A stretch of 64,000 nt of DNA from Flavobacterium lacustre (GTDB lineage Bacteria > Bacteroidota > Bacteroidia > Flavobacteriales > Flavobacteriaceae). Positions 27,060-35,468 of the stretch are shown here, piece by piece. Position 1 is the stretch's first letter, and every line of letters begins with the position of its first letter. The DNA is taken from NCBI RefSeq assembly GCF_027474525.2, contig NZ_CP114882.2, positions 1-64,000 on the forward strand, written 5' to 3'. A program made the translations under genes and the position numbers. The notes beneath the pieces are model-generated. The model had not been told where the DNA came from. It saw only the letters and a program-made list of their open reading frames with translations, and did no database searches.

Positions 27060-27719
27060 TTAATGAATTACTGTTGCCTTAAAAGTAAAACTTTCTCCAA
27101 AAAAACCACCTGCATCATATAAATACAGGGTTACGGTATCGTCTGCCGTTACCGCAGCAGAAAAAATTGGAGGATAAGACCCTAAAGGAACTTCAGTTCC
27201 TAAATTAATAATTACTGCATCACCCACTAAAGCTCCTACAACAGTGATATTATACTGAGGACTAGTATAAGTAGTAGGAAGCGTAAAAGTACCTGAACCA
27301 GTCAAGATACTAACACCACCTCCTCCAGCAGGAGCAGACCAAGTACCATCTCCTCTTAAATAGGTAGTACCATCTGCAGTTCCTGAACCCAATCGGGCAG
27401 TTGGAACCGTTCCTGTAGTTAATTTTGAAGCATCAAGAGTAGAGCCTCCGTTTAATAATGCAATCCAACCGGTACCATTGTAGGTATAAAATCCAGTAGA
27501 ACCATCCGTTTGGTAAATAGTTAATCCCGTTGCAGGACTAGCAATAAGGGCTTTTTGAGCAGCAGTCATTCTAGGCGCTAACAATCCTTTTGACGTACTT
27601 TGTACATCCAGTATTGCAGAAGCATCCGCAGCAACTCCTGTTCCGTTAACCGCTAATGACTGCGCATTTGATATATACGTGCAAAAAATAAATACACAAG
27701 AGAGTAATAGTTTTTTCAT
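27060..27719 (-). CDS. Secreted phage-tail-fibre-like protein (paralogue of 27760)
   Basis: The 219-residue protein has a signal peptide (1-19). The next 130 residues are nearly identical to those in the upstream neighbour: GLLAPRMTAAQKALIASPATG, YQTDGSTGFYTYNGTGW, then LTTGTVPTARLGSGTADGTT and LRGDGTWSAPAGGG. The last type of motif is common in phage tail fibres and in Bacteroidetes surface proteins. The C-terminal 70 residues differ from the paralogue and look like a small beta domain. There is no sorting domain. Its fibre-like character suggests a surface or matrix component; function unknown. Confidence 0.72.
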   Translation of the reverse strand: MKKLLLSCVFIFCTYISNAQSLAVNGTGVAADASAILDVQSTSKGLLAPRMTAAQKALIASPATGLTIYQTDGSTGFYTYNGTGWIALLNGGSTLDASKLTTGTVPTARLGSGTADGTTYLRGDGTWSAPAGGGGVSILTGSGTFTLPTTYTSPQYNITVVGALVGDAVIINLGTEVPLGSYPPIFSAAVTADDTVTLYLYDAGGFFGESFTFKATVIH

Positions 27720-27759
27720 GATTATTTTAATATGTTTTTTTTATTATATCTTAATTAAA

Positions 27760-28605
27760 TTATGCTCCTGGTACTTCATACCAATTTACACCATCCGATA
27801 TGTATTCTGAAGTTAATAATGCTCCTATATAAACATCATTTCCACTTCCTGTACTACCAAATAATACCCCTGAAACTGTTTTTGCAGTAATAGTATAATT
27901 ACTAGTCCCACCACCATAATTGTAATAACCAAGTTTAATTCTCGCTCCATTACCTACGATTGTTGGATCAGGCAAATTTAACTGAACAAATATGTTACCG
28001 CCGCTAACAGTACTTTGAAGATTAAAAAGAAAATAACCACCCATGTAAGAACTAAGAATTTCTATATCTTGTGTTCCAGGTGTTGTTCTAACATCTACTG
28101 TATTTATAGTATAAACTATTTGAGAAGGAGCTCCCCATGATAAATTAGAGCCATCGGTTGTTAAAAACTTACCTGTGTTTCCTGTTTGCGTAGGTAAAGT
28201 AGTACCACCTCCAGCAGGAGCAGACCAAGTACCATCGCCTCTTAAATAGGTAGTACCATCAGCAGTTCCTGAACCCAATCGAGCAGTTGGAACCGTTCCC
28301 GTAGTTAATTTTGAAGCATCCAAATCAGAGCTACCATTTAATAATGCAATCCAACCAGAACCATTGTAGGTATAAAACCCAGCGGAACCATCCGTTTGGT
28401 AAATCGTCAATCCCGTTGCAGGACTAGCAATAAGGCCTTTTTGTGTAGCAGTCATTCTAGGGACTAACAATCCTTTTGACGTACTTTGTACATCCAATAT
28501 TGCAGAAGCAGCAGCAGCAGCTCCTGTTCCGTTAACCGCTAATGATTGCGCGTTTGTCAAATAAGTGCAAAAAATAAATGCACAAGAGAGTAATAGTTTT
28601 TTCAT
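27760..28605 (-). CDS. Secreted phage-tail-fibre-like protein (paralogue of 27060)
   Basis: The 281-residue protein is the first gene of the operon that runs to 25002. It has a signal peptide (1-19) and the shared block (LLVPRMTATQKGLIASPATG; LTTGTVPTARLGSGTADGTT). A different C-terminal domain of about 130 residues follows, with TQTGNTGKFLTTDGSNLSWG, again a tail-fibre style sequence. The shared N-terminal half and unlike C-terminal halves suggest duplication followed by domain swapping. Gaps in the operon are 40, 12 and 3 bp. Confidence 0.72.
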   Translation of the reverse strand: MKKLLLSCAFIFCTYLTNAQSLAVNGTGAAAAASAILDVQSTSKGLLVPRMTATQKGLIASPATGLTIYQTDGSAGFYTYNGSGWIALLNGSSDLDASKLTTGTVPTARLGSGTADGTTYLRGDGTWSAPAGGGTTLPTQTGNTGKFLTTDGSNLSWGAPSQIVYTINTVDVRTTPGTQDIEILSSYMGGYFLFNLQSTVSGGNIFVQLNLPDPTIVGNGARIKLGYYNYGGGTSNYTITAKTVSGVLFGSTGSGNDVYIGALLTSEYISDGVNWYEVPGA

Positions 28606-28716
28606 AGGTCAAATTTAATTTAGGGTGATAAAATGAGTGTGTGTGTTTTTGGGGTTTGTGATTTTTATTAAACTTTATTTGATTAATATAAATTTAATAA
28701 AAGTTTTATTTTTGTG

Positions 28717-28724
28717 CAAATATA
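28717..28724 (-). promoter_or_regulatory. -7 box of the secreted-protein operon
   Basis: TATATTTG on the minus strand, about 112 bp before the first start codon. The 5' UTR is AT-rich. No consensus -33 is seen. Confidence 0.45.
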
Positions 28725-28934
28725 AGTACGCAAACACTCATACTATTTTAACTTATTCATACTTATTTTTAAGCAATAAATCTTTTTTTTTTACTATTTT
28801 ACATTCCCTAAACAACAGATAAAAAGTAAACTTTTTTACTTTTTTTTAAAAATCTGCGAATAGCTATAAAATTAATCATTACCCCTTATTTAGAGATTAT
28901 ACAATTTTCTGAACACTCCCGTTTCTTGAGGCTA

Positions 28935-29165
28935 CAGTTCCAATTCTCCGATATACATTCCCGATTCTCCTATGCACATTCACGATACTCACATGCGCAT
29001 TTAGGATATTGCCATGCACATTCACGATTCTCCTATGCACATTTAGGATATTGCCATACACATTCACGATTCTCCTATGCGCATTTAGGATATTGCCATG
29101 CACATTCACGATTCTCCTATGCACATTTAAGATATTGCCATGCACATTCACGATACTCCTATGCA
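28935..29165. repeat. 21-bp tandem repeat array (42-bp dimers)
   Basis: Eleven adjacent 21-bp units, the first degenerate. Two subtypes alternate: type A (begins CATTCACGATTCTCC) and type B (begins CATTTAGGATATTGCC), both ending ATGCA or ATGCG. The order from 28956 is A, A, B, A, B, A, B, A, B, A, so the higher unit is 42 bp. Because 21 is a multiple of three, both strands stay open: 89 codons on the minus strand (heptads such as HRRIVNV/HGNILNA) and 91 on the plus. There are no unique spacers, so it is not CRISPR. A tiny repeat protein cannot be excluded, but there is no signal peptide. Confidence 0.9.
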
Positions 29166-29333
29166 TTTTTAGAATTTCCCTCTTTTAAAACATCACAATA
29201 AAGAGAACCAATTTTGTTTATTCCCAAATAAAAAAGCAATACTCGTTATCAAAACAAAACATAAACAACTGAAAATTAACTAACAAACCCAAAATTACAA
29301 TCTCTTTACACCTCCTTCAAAAAGATATTTTAC

Positions 29334-29341
29334 TACCTTTG
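29334..29341 (+). promoter_or_regulatory. -7 box upstream of the LolA-like gene
   Basis: TACCTTTG matches the consensus, about 95 bp before the chosen start codon at 29436. Confidence 0.45.
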
Positions 29342-29435
29342 AATGAGCAATCCCCATGCTTCTTGTTACCTGTTTACACAACCTGCCTGTTTTCAAAAAG
29401 TAGATACAATACGTCCTTTTGTAAAATATAATGGT

Positions 29436-30182
29436 ATGAAAAAAAAGATATTCATAGTATTTTTCCAAATTGCAATGCTCTCTTTTGCTTTTAGCCAAGA
29501 GGCCAAAGACATTGTCAAAAAAGCAGACGAAAAAGCCAAAGGAAAAACCTCCATCGCCGCTATCACCATTCAAACCATTCGCCCCGGATGGACACGCGAA
29601 ATGAGTGTAAAAGGATGGACAAAAGGCAATGATTTGACCTTGATTTTGGTTTTGGCTCCAGCCAAAGAAAAAGGCGTCGTCTACCTGAAACGCAAAAAAG
29701 AAGTCTGGAACTGGATTCCGGCTATTGAACGCAACATCAAAATGCCCCCTTCCATGATGAGTCAAAGCTGGATGGGAACTGATTTTACCAATGATGATCT
29801 GGTCAAAGAAGCCTCCATTCTCGAAGATTACAACCATTCCTTTCTGGAAGATGTCACCATCGACGGAAGAAACTGTTACAAAATCCAGTTGCTGCCCAAA
29901 CCAAAATCGGCAGTAGTATGGGGCAAAGTCATTATGGCAATAGATAAAAAAGAATTCATGATGCTCCATGTCGAATATTTCGATGAAGACGGCGCTCTCA
30001 TCAATACCATGCATTGCTCGGATATCAAACTCTTGGGCGACCGCCTCCTTCCCGCCCGAATGGAAATGATTCCTGCAAACAAAAAAGGGAACAAAACCGT
30101 ATTAATCTACAGCTCTCTGGTTTTTGATACCCCGCTGAACGATTCCTTTTTTAGTACCCAAAACATAACCAAAGTAAAATGA
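29436..30182 (+). CDS. LolA-like outer-membrane lipoprotein-sorting protein
   Basis: The protein has 248 residues from the ATG at 29436, which gives a clean signal peptide (MKKKIFIVFFQIAMLSFAFS). An upstream in-frame ATG at 29343 sits on the promoter. The mature part has the LolA-like open beta-barrel pattern with KGWTKGNDLTLILVLAPAKEKGVVYLK, MMSQSWMGTDFTNDDLV and a late DCSDIK-like region (HCSDIKLLGDRLLPARMEM). Family members (COG2834) carry hydrophobic cargo through the periplasm. Its stop overlaps the next ATG by four bases, tying it to the two permeases, ATPase and barrel that follow. Confidence 0.85.
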   Translation: MKKKIFIVFFQIAMLSFAFSQEAKDIVKKADEKAKGKTSIAAITIQTIRPGWTREMSVKGWTKGNDLTLILVLAPAKEKGVVYLKRKKEVWNWIPAIERNIKMPPSMMSQSWMGTDFTNDDLVKEASILEDYNHSFLEDVTIDGRNCYKIQLLPKPKSAVVWGKVIMAIDKKEFMMLHVEYFDEDGALINTMHCSDIKLLGDRLLPARMEMIPANKKGNKTVLIYSSLVFDTPLNDSFFSTQNITKVK

Positions 30183-31393
30183 TACTCAAATTAATTTGGA
30201 GAAACCTTTGGCGCAATAGCCGACGAACGCTAATCACAATGGCTTCAATAGCATTTGCCGTTTTGTTCGCCGTTTTAATGCAGTCCTTACAGAACGGTGT
30301 TTTCAATAATCTGATAAAAAATGTGGTGGGTTATTATTCCGGATATGTCCAAATTCACCAAAACGGCTATTGGGACGAGCAAGTATTAGATAACAGCTTT
30401 GAACTAAAAAAAACATTAACCAACCAACTGCAACGCAATCCCCACATCAATGAAATAGTTCCCCGACTGGAAACTTTTGTTTTAATTTCTAAAGAAAACA
30501 CTTCCAAGGGTTGCATACTCGTAGGAACCGATGTCATAAAAGAAGACAAACTGACCCAACTAAAAAACAAATTAATAAAAGGAAGCTATTTTAAAAACGA
30601 TGAAGAAGCCGTGCTCCTTTCCGAAGGCTTGGCGAAACGGCTCAACGTAACCGTCAACGATACTATTGTGCTTTTTGGGCAGGGTTTTCATGGCGTTATG
30701 GCTGCCGGAAAATACAACATAAAAGGAATTATTCATTTGGCGTCCCCAGCTATGAATGATGCATTTGTATACTTGCCATTGGCTGCGACCCAATATTTTT
30801 TGAGTGCCGAAAACAGACTCACCTCAGTCTCTTTAGGAATCGACACTCCCGAAAACACAAATACCATTGTGCAAAATCTAAAGCAAAACATCGGGACAAA
30901 ATATGAAATCATGCCCTGGCAGGAAATGATACCCGATGTTGCCAATCACATCAAAGCCGATGGATTCTCGTTTTATATCTTTTCAGGAATATTGTATCTC
31001 ATCATTGGATTTGGACTTTTCGGAACGATTCTGATGATGACCGCTGAACGCAAATATGAATTCGGAATGCTCATCGCCATCGGTATGAAAAAATCAAAAC
31101 TGGAATTGATTTTATTGGGAGAAACAATCCTTATCACTTTGTTTGGAATACTTCTGGGTATTTTGTTCAGTTTACCATTAGTCATTTATCTGAATAAAAA
31201 TCCAATCCGTTTTGGCGGAGAAATAGCTAAAGCATACGAGCAATTTGGCTTTGAAGCCCTCTTCCCTGCCGATGTCGACCCGAATATTTTTATCAACCAA
31301 TCACTAATAGTTTTAGCAATGGCTGTAGTTATTGGCTTATACCCTATTTGGCATGTGAACGGTTTAGATCCCGTAAAAGCAATGAAAAAGTAA
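30179..31393 (+). CDS. ABC transporter permease, FtsX/LolE type (first)
   Basis: The 404-residue permease has an N-terminal helix (about 18-38), a large periplasmic MacB-like domain (about 45-255) and three C-terminal helices with the FtsX core GFGLFGTILMMTAERKYEFGMLIAIGMKK (about 275-303) and the end PIWHVNGLDPVKAMKK. This topology is shared by LolC/LolE and MacB permeases. It overlaps the LolA-like gene by 4 bp and lies 38 bp before the second permease. The pair is probably a heterodimer using the ATPase at 32649. Confidence 0.9.
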   Translation: MILKLIWRNLWRNSRRTLITMASIAFAVLFAVLMQSLQNGVFNNLIKNVVGYYSGYVQIHQNGYWDEQVLDNSFELKKTLTNQLQRNPHINEIVPRLETFVLISKENTSKGCILVGTDVIKEDKLTQLKNKLIKGSYFKNDEEAVLLSEGLAKRLNVTVNDTIVLFGQGFHGVMAAGKYNIKGIIHLASPAMNDAFVYLPLAATQYFLSAENRLTSVSLGIDTPENTNTIVQNLKQNIGTKYEIMPWQEMIPDVANHIKADGFSFYIFSGILYLIIGFGLFGTILMMTAERKYEFGMLIAIGMKKSKLELILLGETILITLFGILLGILFSLPLVIYLNKNPIRFGGEIAKAYEQFGFEALFPADVDPNIFINQSLIVLAMAVVIGLYPIWHVNGLDPVKAMKK

Positions 31394-31431
31394 TGTAATA
31401 TCTGTTATTCTAAACACTAAATAAAACAAAA

Positions 31432-32643
31432 ATGCTAGTAAAAATCGCCAGCAGAAACATTTGGAGAAGCAGGAAACGAAGTCTCATCATTATCACCGCG
31501 GTAAGCATTGGTTTATGGGCGGGAATTTTTATGATGGCCTTTTATAACGGAATGATTGAACAGCGCATCAGTTCCGCAATCGCAGACGAACTCTCCCACA
31601 TTCAGCTGCACCACCCTGAATTCCGAAAAGAATATGAAATAAAATACCTTTTGCCGCAAGGCAAAAAAACACTCAAAACCATTGCCAAAGACAGCCAAAT
31701 AAAAGCGGCCACAGGTCGCATTATTATAAAAGGAATGATTGCCTCCGCCTCCGGAAGCAGCGGAATAACAATAAATGGAGTGATGCCAAAAGAGGAACAA
31801 GCACTAACAAATCTCAATGAAAAAATCATCAAAGGAAACTATTTTGACCCCAAGAAAACAAACCAAATAATCCTGAGTGAAAAGCTCCGCAAAAAACTAA
31901 AACTCAACCTCAACAAGAAAACCATTCTGATGTTTCAGGATAAACAAGGCAATCTGGCATCGGGAGCGTTTCGGATTACCGCCATTTATAAAACCATAAA
32001 CGGGCCTTATGATGACAGTAATGTTTTTGTAAAAATCACCGATATTGATTCGCTCGCCGGGATTCCAAATGAGCTCAATGAAATTGCCGTTCTCCTACAA
32101 TCCAATCAATTATTGGATGAAGTTCAAAGCAAACTGAACCAAAAATTCCCCAAAACAGAAATAAAAAACTGGATGGAAATTTCACCCGAACTGGGATTAA
32201 CAATTTCCGTAGGCGACCAAATGGTCTATATTTTTATGGGAATTATTCTGCTGGCTTTGGCTTTTGGAATTATCAATACCATGATGATGGCCGTATTAGA
32301 AAGAACTCGGGAAATAGGCATGTTGCTGGCTTTGGGCATGAATAAATTCAAAATATTCATGATGATTGTACTCGAAACTCTTTTTTTGATACTAGTTGGA
32401 TGCCCATTGGGAATACTGCTGGCCCTTGCCACAATTGCCATCACGCAACAAACCGGAATCGACTTTAGTCAATTTTCCGAAGCCTATTCCAGTTTTGGGT
32501 ATAGTTCCATTATTTACCCCAGTCTGACGGCAAGACAATTTGGGATTATCATGTTGCTGGTTTTTAGTACCGCACTATTCTCGGCTTTATTCCCAGCCCG
32601 AAAAGCGTTGCAATTAAATCCCGCCGAATCTTTAAAAAAATAA
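31432..32643 (+). CDS. ABC transporter permease, FtsX/LolC type (second)
   Basis: The 403-residue permease has the same four-helix plan: an N-terminal helix after RNIWRSRKRSLIIITAVSIG, a periplasmic domain, then FGIINTMMMAVLERTREIGMLLALGMNK in the first FtsX helix hairpin and ALFPARKALQLNPAESLKK at the end. It is only about 25-30% like its neighbour by eye, so the pair is old, not a fresh duplication. The stop lies 5 bp before the ATPase gene. LolC/E-type heteropair is the best match. Confidence 0.9.
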   Translation: MLVKIASRNIWRSRKRSLIIITAVSIGLWAGIFMMAFYNGMIEQRISSAIADELSHIQLHHPEFRKEYEIKYLLPQGKKTLKTIAKDSQIKAATGRIIIKGMIASASGSSGITINGVMPKEEQALTNLNEKIIKGNYFDPKKTNQIILSEKLRKKLKLNLNKKTILMFQDKQGNLASGAFRITAIYKTINGPYDDSNVFVKITDIDSLAGIPNELNEIAVLLQSNQLLDEVQSKLNQKFPKTEIKNWMEISPELGLTISVGDQMVYIFMGIILLALAFGIINTMMMAVLERTREIGMLLALGMNKFKIFMMIVLETLFLILVGCPLGILLALATIAITQQTGIDFSQFSEAYSSFGYSSIIYPSLTARQFGIIMLLVFSTALFSALFPARKALQLNPAESLKK

Positions 32644-32648
32644 ATGCC

Positions 32649-33380
32649 ATGAAAGAAACAGTAATAGACGCCCATAATTTATCGAAAATATACGATGAGA
32701 AAACCATTCCGGTCTATGCGTTAAATAAAGTACATCTTCATATTTTGCGTGGTGAATTTACAGCTATCAAAGGTCCGTCGGGTTCGGGAAAAACCACTTT
32801 GCTGAACATGATTGGCGGTTTAGACATTCCTTCCGAAGGTTTTGTCGAAATCAACGGAACCAATATCACGGAACTTAAAGACAACAAACTGATTGATTTT
32901 CGGTTGAACAATATTGGTTTTGTGTTTCAATCCTATAATTTGATTCCGGTGCTTACCGCCAAAGAAAATATAGAATTCATTATGCTGTTGCAAAAGCGCC
33001 CCAAACAAGAAACTGACCAACGGGTTTTAGAATTACTGAAACAAATAGGTTTAGAAGACAAAACCAACAAACGCCCAAAGGAATTATCTGGTGGACAACA
33101 ACAGCGCGTGGCCGTGGCGAGAGCATTGGCACCAAAACCACAATTCATTTTGGCCGACGAACCTACGGCAAACCTCGATTCAGTTTCAGCAGAAAATTTA
33201 TTGGACATGATGCTCAAACTCAATCAGGAAGAAAACATGACTTTTGTTTTTTCGACACATGATCAAAGAGTCATCAATCGTGCCCGCCGCGTCATCACGC
33301 TCGAAGACGGAAAAATTGTTTCCGATACTGCTCCAACCACCGTCGTTCATAAACAAACCGAAAAAAATAAGTTATTGTGA
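32649..33380 (+). CDS. ABC transporter ATP-binding protein, LolD/MacB type
   Basis: The 243-residue ATPase has Walker A GPSGSGKTT (42-50), the Q-loop FVFQSYNLIPVLTA, signature LSGGQQQRVAVARAL (about 146-160) and Walker B FILADEPTANLD with the H-loop FSTHDQRV. The LolD/MacB subfamily signature LNMIGGLDIPSEG follows the P-loop. It energises the two adjacent FtsX-type permeases. It overlaps the barrel gene by four bases (GTGA). Confidence 0.95.
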   Translation: MKETVIDAHNLSKIYDEKTIPVYALNKVHLHILRGEFTAIKGPSGSGKTTLLNMIGGLDIPSEGFVEINGTNITELKDNKLIDFRLNNIGFVFQSYNLIPVLTAKENIEFIMLLQKRPKQETDQRVLELLKQIGLEDKTNKRPKELSGGQQQRVAVARALAPKPQFILADEPTANLDSVSAENLLDMMLKLNQEENMTFVFSTHDQRVINRARRVITLEDGKIVSDTAPTTVVHKQTEKNKLL

Positions 33381-34546
33381 AACTTTACAGCTTCATATTG
33401 ACCTCAATTCTGTGCTTCATTTGCACCACAATTTTCGCGCAAACCGATAGTACAAAAACACCTTTGATAACGCTCAACGGCTATATCAAAGACTTGCAAA
33501 GCACTTATTTTATCCAGAAAATTGATTCTAATGCATCGATGAATCTCATTCACAATCGGTTGAATTTTAAGTTTATTATTTCACCCAAAATAAGCGGAAG
33601 ACTCGAAATAAGGAATCGTATTTTTTATGGCGAACAACTGAAAATGATTCCTGATTTTGGCAAAACCATCAATCAATACAACGGTATATTCAATCTCTCC
33701 TATTTGTGGATAAACGAAAAATCTTTCGTGGCACATTCCGTTATTGACCGTATGCTACTGCAATATTCAGATGAAAAATGGGATATTAAAATAGGACGAC
33801 AACGTATCAATTGGGGCATAAATAACATTTGGAATCCCAATGATATTTTTAATGCCTACAACTTTTTGGACTTTGATTATGAAGAACGTCCGGGTAATGA
33901 TGCGGTTCGGATTCAGCATAATTTCAAGAGCAATTCGGTTTTAGAATTCGCCTTTAAACCCGGAAAAAACAAGGACGAAAATACTGCCGCTTTTTTATAT
34001 CAATTCAACCAATGGAAATATGATTTTCAGTTCCTTGGTGGAATCTGTCAGACGGACTATGTCGTTGGCGGAGGTTGGGCGGGAAACTTTAAGGAAGCCG
34101 GATTCAAAGGCGAAATGAGTTATTTTATTCCAAAGAAAAATACTTTGGGGACCTCCGCAGCATTCAATTTTTCTATCATGGCCGATCAAACTTTCAAGAA
34201 CGATTGGTACATTTCGCTTGCCGGTTTGTACAACAGCAATCCTACGAATACTTTTACCGCCAACGGAAGTTTTTATAATCCGAATTTGTCAGCGAAAAAT
34301 TTGTTTCCGTTCCGGTATAATTTTTATGCAACGCTGATGAAAACCATTTCTCCTATTGCTTCCTGCAATTTATCATTTATATATTCGCCCGAAAAAAACA
34401 CATTGATTCTGGTTCCGACTTATGCTTGGAATGTAGCCACTAATTTTGATTTAGATTTTACGGCACAATCTTTTTTTGCAACACAAACCCATTCCTATAA
34501 AAACACACTCACCGAAATTTATATCCGGGGCCGATGGAGTTTTTAA
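33377..34546 (+). CDS. Outer-membrane beta-barrel protein of the export operon
   Basis: The 389-residue protein starts with GTG inside the stop of the ATPase gene (GTGA overlap). It has a signal peptide (1 to about 21, ending TIFAQ) and then repeated amphipathic strands throughout (for example KWDIKIGRQRINWGINNIWN and the C-terminal YIRGRWSF, ending in Phe as outer-membrane proteins do). GRQRINWG is typical of DUF1302-like porins. It is very likely the outer-membrane member of the LolA/ABC system just upstream. Its cargo and pore size are unknown. Confidence 0.8.
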   Translation: MKLYSFILTSILCFICTTIFAQTDSTKTPLITLNGYIKDLQSTYFIQKIDSNASMNLIHNRLNFKFIISPKISGRLEIRNRIFYGEQLKMIPDFGKTINQYNGIFNLSYLWINEKSFVAHSVIDRMLLQYSDEKWDIKIGRQRINWGINNIWNPNDIFNAYNFLDFDYEERPGNDAVRIQHNFKSNSVLEFAFKPGKNKDENTAAFLYQFNQWKYDFQFLGGICQTDYVVGGGWAGNFKEAGFKGEMSYFIPKKNTLGTSAAFNFSIMADQTFKNDWYISLAGLYNSNPTNTFTANGSFYNPNLSAKNLFPFRYNFYATLMKTISPIASCNLSFIYSPEKNTLILVPTYAWNVATNFDLDFTAQSFFATQTHSYKNTLTEIYIRGRWSF

Positions 34547-34572
34547 CCATTAACCAAACTGTTTTTCGTTGT

Positions 34573-34586
34573 GTAACAAATGTTAC
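34573..34586. promoter_or_regulatory. Inverted repeat GTAAC-N4-GTTAC before the rhodanese genes
   Basis: A perfect 5-bp inverted repeat with a 4-nt AAAT spacer. Its centre is about 43 bp before the start of transcription expected from the -7 box at 34609, the position of an activating Crp/Fnr-type operator. A near copy (GTATC-AAAT-GTTAC) lies at 48070-48083. Confidence 0.5.
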
Positions 34587-34608
34587 TGAAAAGCCTTTTA
34601 TCTTGTAT

Positions 34609-34616
34609 TACTTTTG
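34609..34616 (+). promoter_or_regulatory. -7 box of the rhodanese promoter
   Basis: TACTTTTG, 29 bp before the start codon of the first rhodanese; no -33 TTG, which fits activator dependence. Confidence 0.5.
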
Positions 34617-34645
34617 TATCTGAATAATAAAAAAACACAACTAAA

Positions 34646-34924
34646 ATGATAATCCAAAAACTAATCAAAGAAAATGCTTGCACCATAGTCGATGTGCGAA
34701 CTCCTGATGAATTTATGGGCGGACACGTAGTAGGTTCGATTAATATTCCGTTGAACGAAATTCCACAAAGAATGGAAGAAATTCAAGCACTCAAAGCGCC
34801 TTTGGTACTCTGCTGTGCTTCCGGAAACCGTAGCGGACAAGCACAATACTTCCTCTCACAACACGGAATCGAATGCTATAACGGTGGCTCCTGGCTAGAA
34901 GTTAATTACCATAAATCCATCTAA
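34646..34924 (+). CDS. Rhodanese-like domain protein (first)
   Basis: The single-domain rhodanese of 92 residues is the minimal size. It has the first signature CTIVDVRTPDEFMGGHVVGSINIP and the active-site loop CCASGNRS (about 72-79) with the catalytic Cys followed by the Ala-Ser-Gly-Asn-Arg cradle. It transfers sulfane sulfur from thiosulfate or persulfide to thiols, in the cytoplasm. It is paired with a second rhodanese 13 bp downstream, perhaps as a dimer or relay. Confidence 0.92.
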   Translation: MIIQKLIKENACTIVDVRTPDEFMGGHVVGSINIPLNEIPQRMEEIQALKAPLVLCCASGNRSGQAQYFLSQHGIECYNGGSWLEVNYHKSI

Positions 34925-34937
34925 TACAAATACATAC

Positions 34938-35255
34938 ATGATTAATACCATCAAAAAATTATTCGGAATAGGATCGCAAGTAAATTATGCCGAATTAGTG
35001 CAACAAGGAGCCCTTATTCTGGATGTTCGCAGCAAAGGAGAATATGCAGGAGGACACATCAAAGGATCCATCAATATATCTGTAGACACCTTGAATAATA
35101 ACTTGAATAAACTCAAAAATAAAGAGCAAACAATCATTACATGTTGTGCCTCCGGAATGCGTAGTGCTTCGGCCAAAAGCATTTTGAAATCACATGGGTA
35201 TACTAAAGTTTATAATGGAGGTGGCTGGAGCAGTCTGCAAAATAAAATCAGCTAA
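34938..35255 (+). CDS. Rhodanese-like domain protein (second)
   Basis: The 105-residue protein has an N-terminal MINTIKKLFGIGSQV extension and the same fold: LILDVRSKGEYAGGHIKGSINI and the active-site loop CCASGMRSASAK. About 40% identical by eye to its neighbour, and likely co-transcribed with it. Tandem rhodaneses of this sort are common in Flavobacteriia. Single-domain proteins of this kind may help in persulfide detoxification. Confidence 0.92.
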   Translation: MINTIKKLFGIGSQVNYAELVQQGALILDVRSKGEYAGGHIKGSINISVDTLNNNLNKLKNKEQTIITCCASGMRSASAKSILKSHGYTKVYNGGGWSSLQNKIS

Positions 35256-35302
35256 TCTAAAAGAGATTACCACTCTGATTTTCAATTCTAATAAAAAGTT
35301 AA

Positions 35303-35320
35303 TTGTGTGTAATAACACAA
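35303..35320. promoter_or_regulatory. Inverted repeat TTGTGT-N6-ACACAA
   Basis: A perfect 6-bp inverted repeat with a 6-nt spacer in the 213-bp gap between the second rhodanese and the DUF892 gene. It has the shape of a Crp-family operator, but no promoter box is near enough to confirm this. A weak terminator role is the alternative. Confidence 0.35.
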
Positions 35321-35468
35321 CTATTCTTATTTTCAAATAGTTAATTAACAACTACTTAAGTTTCATTTTGTTTAATTTTACTCTACTTAAAATGAAGTAT
35401 AGTGCTTGACGAATGAATATCCTTATTGGGTATTTAAAGCAAAAAATTAATCATTAAATACACGTATT

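Noticed and set aside
27060..28605. Prophage remnant suggested by tail-fibre-like motifs
   Set aside because: No other phage genes are near, both proteins have signal peptides, and the operon ends in a T9SS-sorted protein.
28935..29165. CRISPR array
   Set aside because: The units are directly adjacent without unique spacers of 25-40 bp, and no cas genes are near.
28897..29201. Open frames of about 90 codons on both strands over the 21-bp repeats as protein genes
   Set aside because: Both frames are open only because the 21-bp unit contains no stops and is a multiple of three. There is no signal peptide, clear start context or non-repeat domain. Kept as a repeat, with the coding option mentioned.
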